A DNA stretch of 31,570 nt. Origin: JAYEID01 sp964581885 (GTDB lineage: Bacteria; Patescibacteriota; WWE3; JAUXAW01; JAYEID01). Shown here piece after piece: positions 23,599-28,895 of the stretch. The stretch lies in contig CAZOPS010000003.1 in the NCBI GenBank assembly GCA_964581885.1, positions 1 to 31,570 of the forward strand, read 5' to 3'. A program made the position numbers and the translations under genes. Position 1 is the first letter of the stretch. Every line of letters starts with the position of its first letter. The notes below the pieces were generated by a model. The model was given only the letters and a program-made list of their open reading frames with translations. It searched no databases and was not told where the DNA came from.

Positions 23599-24546
23599 CT
23601 ACTTATTGCCACTGTGATATCTTTTGTGTACTTCTTTTAGCTTACGATCTGTGACGTGAGTATAAATCTGGGTGGTAGCTACATTCTTATGGCCCAAAAG
23701 CTCTTGCACCTCGCGCACATCCGCACCTGCACGCAAAAGATCAGTCGCAAAGGTATGCCTCAAAGTATGCGGTGTAGCCTCAGTAGTTAAACCCACCTTA
23801 TGAACATACTTTTTAACTAACCGCTGGCCGCTCCGAGCAGAAAGGCGATACGCTTCGTTTTCATCTTCACCCTCGGCAGGCTTAGGTCCTCGGTACCGAA
23901 TAAATAAGGGTTCCAAATCATCATCACGGGTTTCCAAATATTTTGACAATGCACGTGCAGCACTGTCACTTATAAAAACAACTCTACCCTTTCCACCCTT
24001 TCCAACCACTGAAAATTCTTGTGTTTCTAAATTTATCTTGTCTCTATCTAAAGAAACCAACTCGCTAACCCGCAGACCAGTCGAAAAGAGAAGCTCTAAT
24101 ATAGCCCGGTCTCTTTTTCCAATTTTTGTTTTTGGATTGGGAGCAGAAAAAAGTCTCTCTAATTCTTCTGATTGCAAAAAATCAATTTCCCTTTCATCTG
24201 TTTTTCCCAACGAAATTTTCTCTGGAGGCATGACCTCTAACCCTCGTTCCGTAATAACATAGCGTAGAAAGCTTCTAAGTGCTATTAGGTGATAGTTGCG
24301 GGTCTTTGGCTTTAATTTACGGCCATTTTCGTCTTCAAAGTCATAGAGCTTGACCTGATAGTTGCGAATTAGAGTAGGGGAGATCTCGGAAATTTTTCCA
24401 ATGTCTGTCCAATTTAGAAAGCGGTCTAGGTAATGAGAATAAGACACAAGAGTATTTTCTGAATAATTTCTCTTGAATCTAATATAATCCAAATAATCTT
24501 CAATTAACTTTTCAAGGGTATTTTTTCGTCCGCTTTTTATAATCAT
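23599..24546 (-). CDS. Tyrosine recombinase, XerC/D-like (second in operon)
   Basis: 315 residues. An N-terminal SAM-like DNA-binding domain (about 10-105, FKRNYSENTLVSYSHYLDRFLNW) precedes a catalytic domain with the full active site: R159 (STGLRVSEL), a Lys in GKGGKGR near 186, H260-x-x-R263 (HTLRHTFATDLL), H286 (LLGHKNVATTQ) and Tyr295 (IYTHV). An insertion of about 20 acidic residues (KPAEGEDENEAYRL) precedes the HxxR. The domain order and lengths fit a chromosome-dimer resolving Xer protein better than a phage integrase. Its start overlaps the end of the nuclease-like gene by 35 bases. Confidence 0.9.
   Translation of the reverse strand: MIIKSGRKNTLEKLIEDYLDYIRFKRNYSENTLVSYSHYLDRFLNWTDIGKISEISPTLIRNYQVKLYDFEDENGRKLKPKTRNYHLIALRSFLRYVITERGLEVMPPEKISLGKTDEREIDFLQSEELERLFSAPNPKTKIGKRDRAILELLFSTGLRVSELVSLDRDKINLETQEFSVVGKGGKGRVVFISDSAARALSKYLETRDDDLEPLFIRYRGPKPAEGEDENEAYRLSARSGQRLVKKYVHKVGLTTEATPHTLRHTFATDLLRAGADVREVQELLGHKNVATTQIYTHVTDRKLKEVHKRYHSGNK
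24371..24381 (+). other. AGAGTAGGGRA polar motif 5 (+)
   Basis: Lies antisense within the second recombinase gene, reading towards the dif-like site 2 kb away. Confidence 0.65.
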
Positions 24547-25102
24547 CTTTTAACTTCCTGTCAAATACCTGGTTATGTAACTTACGCAACTTAGCTCGCT
24601 CATTCTCTAACATCTTATTAAAATTTGGACCGCGCTGGAAAGAATGTATCACCAAAAAGCTGTCTTCGAAAAAAGGATAGGGAAGAACAGAAAAAACCTT
24701 TACCCTACTATCTTTCAAGTAAAAAATTACTCTTTCGGGATTTGTAGTACCGCATTCAATGACTCTTTGAAAGTTCTTTGATAAAACATCAGCAAAGCAA
24801 CCGCAAAAGCGAACTTCATAAACAGAGTCAAAACCCTTACTAGACAGCAATTCTCTAGCCAATTTTTTCAAGACGCGATGTCCTTTCTCGTCCCCACCTA
24901 TACCTGAAGGAACGTGACAAATCCCTTGGGAAAGCTTCTGATGATATTTGACAGTATCAGCTAAAATCTCCTTATCGTAAAGAACAGCGCCAAAATCAAT
25001 ACTTTCCTTTAAATTGTCCAAACACGCATAGTTCACTCGACATGAATAGCCCGAATAAAATATATTTCTCAATTCGCTGCAACTTAACTTATCTTTTTCC
25101 AT
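24512..25102 (-). CDS. Putative nuclease-like protein between the two recombinases
   Basis: 196 residues, family not recognised. After a Cys-containing N-terminal part, the middle reads like a PD-(D/E)xK-type fold: a helix (GHRVLKKLARELLSSKGF), YEVRFCGCFADVL with Asp near 105, a strand RVIECGTTNPERVIFYL with Glu near 116, and then VKVFSVLPYPF. The usual Lys after the Glu is Cys (ECG), so catalysis is unsure. The C-terminus is very basic (KLKDDYKKRTKKYP), fitting DNA binding. The ATG lies one base after the stop of the first recombinase and its ribosome site GAGGAGGC sits inside that gene, so the three genes form one operon. A role in Xer recombination is inferred from position only. Confidence 0.6.
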   Translation of the reverse strand: MEKDKLSCSELRNIFYSGYSCRVNYACLDNLKESIDFGAVLYDKEILADTVKYHQKLSQGICHVPSGIGGDEKGHRVLKKLARELLSSKGFDSVYEVRFCGCFADVLSKNFQRVIECGTTNPERVIFYLKDSRVKVFSVLPYPFFEDSFLVIHSFQRGPNFNKMLENERAKLRKLHNQVFDRKLKDDYKKRTKKYP

Positions 25103-25103
25103 T

Positions 25104-26069
25104 TTACGCCTCCTCATTATCATATAAAGGATGATACTTTTTATGCTGTGTTTCCGCAAATTTATCCGAAGCGTGGATGTAGCGGTCTGTAGTAGAGGGG
25201 GACTCATGCCCCAAAAGAATTTGAATCGCTACCGGAGATGCACCTTTTTCCGCCAAGTAAGTACCATATGCATGCCGAAGGGAATGAGCCGAAGTTGGTA
25301 CATTTATACCCAATCTGTTTACATACTCATTAATTTTCTTTTGAATATAACTTTTAGTTAAACGTTTCTTTGGATCGTCTTTATACCGCCCACCAAAAGG
25401 TACAAATAAAGCTGGTGATTTATCTTCTCTAACCTCTAAATATTTGTCCAAATAATATTTAGCACGCGGAGTAAGGTAAACAAATCTTTCTTTACGTCCT
25501 TTCCCTTCAACAAATATACTCCCTGATTCACCAACCTGGTTACGATTCAACTGTACTAACTCTGAGATCCGCAACCCAGTTGCAAGGAGTACTTCTAAAA
25601 TTGCTCTATTCCGTAACGCTATTTTCTTCTTATTCTCTAATTGACTGGGTGATTCAACCAACCGAATAATATCTTTAAGCTCGGCAACTTGCGCTTTCTT
25701 ACGTGGCGTTTTAATAAGCTCTACTTCGTCTCTGCCTAAGGGGGTTTTATAATCATTCTTAATCATATACTTTAAATAGCTTCGAAAGCTGGATAACATT
25801 CTGTTTATGGAACGTACAGATAAAGGCTCCCGCTCTGTTACAGCAGAATCAGCGCTTTCCTTTAACTCCTGCAGCGTCTCCCTATCCCCACTCCTTAAAT
25901 ATGCCTTATATCTCTCAATGTCCTTTACAGTAATAGCTTCAAATGAAATACCCCGCTCAGAAAAATAGTTATCCAACGTTTGTAAATCGCGCTCGTAGTT
26001 AGCAATTGTCTGCTCGGAATAATTATTAGTTTTTAAGTACAACAAAAAATCGTCTAGATATTTAAGCAT
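25104..26069 (-). CDS. Tyrosine recombinase, XerC/D-like (first in operon)
   Basis: 321 residues. The N-terminal DNA-binding domain is about 1-110 (LDDFLLYLKTNNYSEQTIANYERDL), with an insertion around 60-80. The catalytic residues are R167 (ATGLRISEL), a Lys in GKGRKER near 190-193, H262-x-x-R265 (HSLRHAYGTYL), H288 (LLGHESPSTTD) and Tyr297 (RYIHAS). It is only moderately similar to the recombinase downstream, which fits a XerC plus XerD pair more than a recent duplication. The start at 26069 gives a normal Xer N-terminus; the frame is open to 26111 through a TTG. A dif-like site lies 270 bases upstream. Confidence 0.9.
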   Translation of the reverse strand: MLKYLDDFLLYLKTNNYSEQTIANYERDLQTLDNYFSERGISFEAITVKDIERYKAYLRSGDRETLQELKESADSAVTEREPLSVRSINRMLSSFRSYLKYMIKNDYKTPLGRDEVELIKTPRKKAQVAELKDIIRLVESPSQLENKKKIALRNRAILEVLLATGLRISELVQLNRNQVGESGSIFVEGKGRKERFVYLTPRAKYYLDKYLEVREDKSPALFVPFGGRYKDDPKKRLTKSYIQKKINEYVNRLGINVPTSAHSLRHAYGTYLAEKGASPVAIQILLGHESPSTTDRYIHASDKFAETQHKKYHPLYDNEEA

Positions 26070-26083
26070 TTCTATTACACATA

Positions 26084-26094
26084 GAGTAGGGGAG
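26084..26094 (+). other. AGAGTAGGGRA polar motif 6 (+), last before the site
   Basis: Immediately upstream of the first recombinase start, 245 bases left of the dif-like site. It is the last + strand copy. Confidence 0.7.
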
Positions 26095-26338
26095 TACCCC
26101 CAATTTTGCAAATACAGTGAATAAACGGTAGAAAAGCAATAGACCTATAGCCGAAACAAGTAATAAATTAATCCCTACATAGCTTATAAAAAACAAACCA
26201 AAGTTAGTTATAAAACTTTTCAGAGAACAAACCCACAGATAATTATTTATTTCTTTTTTGAATTCAAAAAAAACTAATAGTAAAATTTTTACTTAGAAAA
26301 AAATTTAGAGAAGTGCAAAAAGGAACCAGCCTTATATA

Positions 26339-26366
26339 ACTCCATATAATCACCCTTATATGGAGT
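26339..26366. other. dif: Candidate dif (Xer recombination) site
   Basis: Left arm ACTCCATATAA, centre TCACCC, right arm TTATATGGAGT: 11 + 6 + 11 = 28 bases, the exact layout of bacterial dif sites, with the inner ends ATAA and TTAT as in E. coli. The arms are perfect inverted repeats, and pairing stops exactly at their outer ends. The left arm resembles the B. subtilis dif arm ACTTCCTAGAA, and the right arm shares TTAT-T with known XerD arms. It lies upstream of two Xer-type recombinase genes and exactly where the polar AGAGTAGGGRA motif changes strand. The identical arms are unusual, since classical dif arms differ for XerC and XerD. A plain operator for the recombinase operon is the main alternative. 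Confidence 0.75.
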
Positions 26367-26534
26367 ATAGTACTATTTCTAATTGTTTGCAAGGACAAAA
26401 AACAGAGAAGTGACAAGTAGCAAGAAAGGCAAAAATACGAACACAAAGTGGTACATACCAAAACACGTCTTCCCTAAAAAAGTCTTCTTAGAAACGCTCT
26501 GAGCGGGTCGGTCACTATTACCTATAACAACGGG

Positions 26535-26543
26535 TTATCCACA
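26535..26543 (+). other. DnaA-box sequence
   Basis: TTATCCACA, a perfect match to the DnaA consensus, in the non-coding region. Another occurs within prs on the other strand (22941-22949). There is no cluster of boxes, so an origin is not indicated. Confidence 0.4.
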
Positions 26544-26831
26544 AAACTACCTAAGGGAAGTTTTGATTTTCTGAAATTATCCGTGTATAAATTTTAGGGA
26601 CAAAATCTTTTAGAGAATTGATCGAAAAAGTGCAAGAAAAAATTCAAAAAAAATTTCAAAAAAAAACTCGAACCAAATATTTTTTTTTCTTTCTTTACAA
26701 ATTTCCTTCAGGAAAATAACAAGAGAAGACCCGGAACTAAGCCAGCGCACCGCGCCAGTTATAGGATGTTGACTATGGGACCACGCTATTATAGGACATA
26801 TATTAGCACTCGGTGCTTTTGCTTGACAAAA

Positions 26832-26842
26832 TCCCCTACTCT
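26832..26842 (-). other. AGAGTAGGGRA polar motif 7 (-), first after the site
   Basis: The first copy right of the dif-like site and the first on the - strand. A GGGTAGGG word, an exact E. coli KOPS match, lies beside it on the same strand at 26846-26853. Confidence 0.7.
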
Positions 26843-26847
26843 CTTCC

Positions 26848-27645
26848 CTACCCAACGCTAAATCTAAATATGCTAATTCCTAATAGTATAAGCAAAAATA
26901 GATACTCCATAACTAGTCTCCCATTTAGTTTATGCTCAAAATACTCTCTCTCAATGGAAATTCCAACGTAAAATGCTGCTGAAATAATCAAACCCCGGAA
27001 AAACTGCTCAACAGGAATAAATGCGAAGCTAAGAAAAATCTCAAGGCAAAGAAAAGCAACTAACACAGCACCAAGAACCACACGTCTTTCAAAACCCTTT
27101 ATCAAAAAGAAAAGGGCAAATGAAAACAAAAACGAAAAAAGAATAACAAACACAAGTTGCAAAACTAGAAATTCCAAACCTTTCAAAAACACCGTAAAGG
27201 AAAAGAATGAAATAATTGTAGTTGCAAGAAAAAGGGTAGTCCGAGCCGGCCGCAAAAGCGGGATCACCTCTTCCCTACTCTTTGCAACTTTAAAAATGTT
27301 TAAACTAAGTAGAAGTGCATAAAAGAAAAGGAGAAAAAAAACTACAAAGGCCGCTTTAAACCAAGTTACTGTATATGGGAAATAATATTGAGTAAGGCCT
27401 GTACTCAAAACAAAAAAGCTAGGGAAAAGAGAAACAACTAACCAATAAAAATCAAACTCCAGCTTTAAAACAAATTTTATTCCAACCGAAGCTATAAGAG
27501 TAGCAAGACCTACTGCAATAAGATTCAAAGGCGGCTCAAGAAAATAAGCTAAGGAAAATATTAAAGTAACCAAAAGTGAAAACAAAAAGAAAACCTGTTT
27601 CTTTGAAAATTTAAAAGAAGAAAACCTATTAATCAAAGTTTGCAT
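26848..27645 (-). CDS. Polytopic membrane protein of unknown family
   Basis: 265 residues from the ATG at 27645, rich in Phe and Leu, with about eight membrane segments (first at about 17-37, last at about 245-262). No signature is recognised. A short charged loop (KVAKSREEVIPLLRPAR) and an amphipathic stretch (SIEREYFEHKLNGRLV) are the only polar parts. The start overlaps the last 17 bases of the YebC gene, so the two are translationally coupled. An alternative ATG is at 27657. Confidence 0.75.
   Translation of the reverse strand: MQTLINRFSSFKFSKKQVFFLFSLLVTLIFSLAYFLEPPLNLIAVGLATLIASVGIKFVLKLEFDFYWLVVSLFPSFFVLSTGLTQYYFPYTVTWFKAAFVVFFLLFFYALLLSLNIFKVAKSREEVIPLLRPARTTLFLATTIISFFSFTVFLKGLEFLVLQLVFVILFSFLFSFALFFLIKGFERRVVLGAVLVAFLCLEIFLSFAFIPVEQFFRGLIISAAFYVGISIEREYFEHKLNGRLVMEYLFLLILLGISIFRFSVG
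27271..27281 (-). other. AGAGTAGGGRA polar motif 8 (-)
   Basis: Within the membrane protein gene. It is part of the 17-base word shared with copy 1 (1480-1496). Confidence 0.65.
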
Positions 27646-28156
27646 TGGTAAGAACATCGACTACATCCTCATGTTGTTCTAAAGTTTTGATCATTTCTTT
27701 TACTCTATTCACATCTTTCTCCTCTACATCAAAGCTAAACTTTGGTTCGGAACCCTCAAAAATATATGCTGTACAACCAGCTTCACCTAAAGAACAGTTA
27801 AACTCCTCAAAATTTCTTCTAATCTCGGATAAAGTTCTATTTTTGTTGTCTGTTTCCACCCTAATCAAGAATGCGACCCCGGCCGGTCCATAACCTTCAA
27901 GAATTTGTTTTTCTCGCGCATAATCGCCTTCCCCAGCCCCACGAGCTATTGCCCGTTCAATATTTTCTTTCGGCATGTTGTGCTCCTTAGCCTCCTCAAT
28001 AGCAGTACGGAGTTCTGGATTAAAATCCACATCTTTACCGCCTTCCCGCACGGCAGCAGATATCTGGTCCGCAAGTCTTGAAAAGAGCTTACCCCGTCGG
28101 CGATCCTTGCGCTGTTTCTTGTGCTTTATATTTTGCCAATGGGAATGTCCAGCCAT
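27629..28156 (-). CDS. yebC: YebC/PmpR-family protein, shortened
   Basis: 175 residues, starting at MAGHSHWQNIKHKK (ATG at 28156). The N-terminal domain is normal (RRGKLFSRLADQISAAVREGG, NPELRTAIEEAKEHNMPKENIERAIARGAG, LEGYGPAGVAFLIRVETDNKNRT). YebC proteins are usually about 240-250 residues; here the region between the CTAYIFE strand and the terminal LEQHEDVVDVLTN is cut to a few dozen residues, so most of one C-terminal lobe is absent. The reading frame is intact, so this is a short form rather than a pseudogene. The family acts as transcription regulators or translation factors for difficult peptides. Confidence 0.92.
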   Translation of the reverse strand: MAGHSHWQNIKHKKQRKDRRRGKLFSRLADQISAAVREGGKDVDFNPELRTAIEEAKEHNMPKENIERAIARGAGEGDYAREKQILEGYGPAGVAFLIRVETDNKNRTLSEIRRNFEEFNCSLGEAGCTAYIFEGSEPKFSFDVEEKDVNRVKEMIKTLEQHEDVVDVLTNANFD

Positions 28157-28165
28157 AATCAGCAA

Positions 28166-28232
28166 ACAATAATTAGTAATTAGTAACTGGTAACTAGCAA
28201 TCAGTAATTTAAAATTTTAAATTGGTAATTTG
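28166..28232. repeat. Intergenic degenerate AT-rich repeat
   Basis: Tandem variants of AATTAGTAATTAGTAACTGG, the inverse complement of the family at 23557-23595. It separates the yebC operon from the gene upstream. Confidence 0.6.
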
Positions 28233-28254
28233 CCATTTCCGTTTTACCTCAGCT

Positions 28255-28851
28255 CTACCTCATCTTTTTTTCTTCCTCATTTTGCTCCTCTTCGTTTTCC
28301 TCCCCCTCTCCCCTACTCTGCTCTTCCCCTTCCGAGGAATCCGCAACCTCTTCATTATCTTTTAGAACATTTTTTAAAGCTGCAAAGGGAGCGCGTTCGT
28401 TTTCCTGGGGAATTAAAGCCACAGCTTCGTCACCCTCCTCTCCGTGATAAAAACTAACAGCTGCGGGTAAGAGCTGGTAGGAACCATGAGAATCCACTAT
28501 GTGCCAAGTTCCGTCCTTTTTTGCTAAAACACCCTTTATCTCTTGCCTTTTTACCCTTTCAACTTGTTTAAAAAAGTTTCGCCCGTCTTTATCGATCATC
28601 TTCAATCGATCTCCATAAACTAGCTCTGATTTTGAAGCATAATTTTCAGGAACCTGATACTTCTCATCCTCTTCCGTAACCATTTCCTGTCCATTAAACA
28701 TCCCGAAAACGCCCGGAAGCTCCCGAGGATCGCTTTCCTTTGCCTCATCTAATTCATTTAGCAACCGCTTTGCTAAGTGAATGCTTGAAACCGCAGCTGA
28801 TAGTGCTTGATGTATATTTTGAATTTTTTTCCTCTCCTTTTTCTCTGTCAT
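28255..28851 (-). CDS. Conserved CPR-type protein of unknown function
   Basis: 198 residues, soluble. An N-terminal helix (about 10-37) is followed by a beta-rich core (VPENYASKSELVYGDRLKMIDKDGRNFFKQVERVKRQEIKGVL ... YQLLPAAVSFYHGEEGDEAVALIP ... PFAALKNVL) and a long acidic tail (EEGEEQSRGEGEENEEEQ). From memory, the core VPxNYASKSxLVxGDxLKL with FYKQ and LLPAxVSYF recurs in many CPR genomes as an uncharacterised protein. The tail suggests nucleic-acid mimicry or disorder. It lies downstream of the VirD4/TraG-like gene and may share its transcript. Confidence 0.7.
   Translation of the reverse strand: MTEKKERKKIQNIHQALSAAVSSIHLAKRLLNELDEAKESDPRELPGVFGMFNGQEMVTEEDEKYQVPENYASKSELVYGDRLKMIDKDGRNFFKQVERVKRQEIKGVLAKKDGTWHIVDSHGSYQLLPAAVSFYHGEEGDEAVALIPQENERAPFAALKNVLKDNEEVADSSEGEEQSRGEGEENEEEQNEEEKKMR
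28309..28319 (-). other. AGAGTAGGGRA polar motif 9 (-)
   Basis: Within the acidic tail of the CPR conserved gene, reading towards the dif-like site. Confidence 0.65.
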
Positions 28852-28895
28852 TTTTTAATTCCCTACTTAACAAACTAGTAGATTTTTTATATTTT

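Larger units (their letters stand above)
26070..26847. other. Large non-coding region with dif-like site
   Basis: The longest gene-free stretch in the window, mostly very AT-rich with A- and T-tracts (for example 26636-26700). It holds the dif-like site (26339-26366), a DnaA-box sequence (26535-26543) and two polar motifs at its edges. A GC-richer patch (26725-26820) contains two copies of TTATAGGA 30 bases apart and an AGCAC/GTGCT hairpin near 26805-26820. No reading frame is convincing. Confidence 0.6.

Noticed and set aside
23599..26069. Integrated phage or transposon carrying the recombinases
   Set aside because: No structural phage genes, excisionase, tRNA target or flanking direct repeats were found, and the recombinase lengths fit Xer.
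26804..26822. AGCAC-TCG-GTGCT-TTTT resembles the last hairpin of Cas9 tracrRNA
   Set aside because: There are no cas genes, no direct repeats with spacers and no anti-repeat in the window. A short GC hairpin of this type is common.
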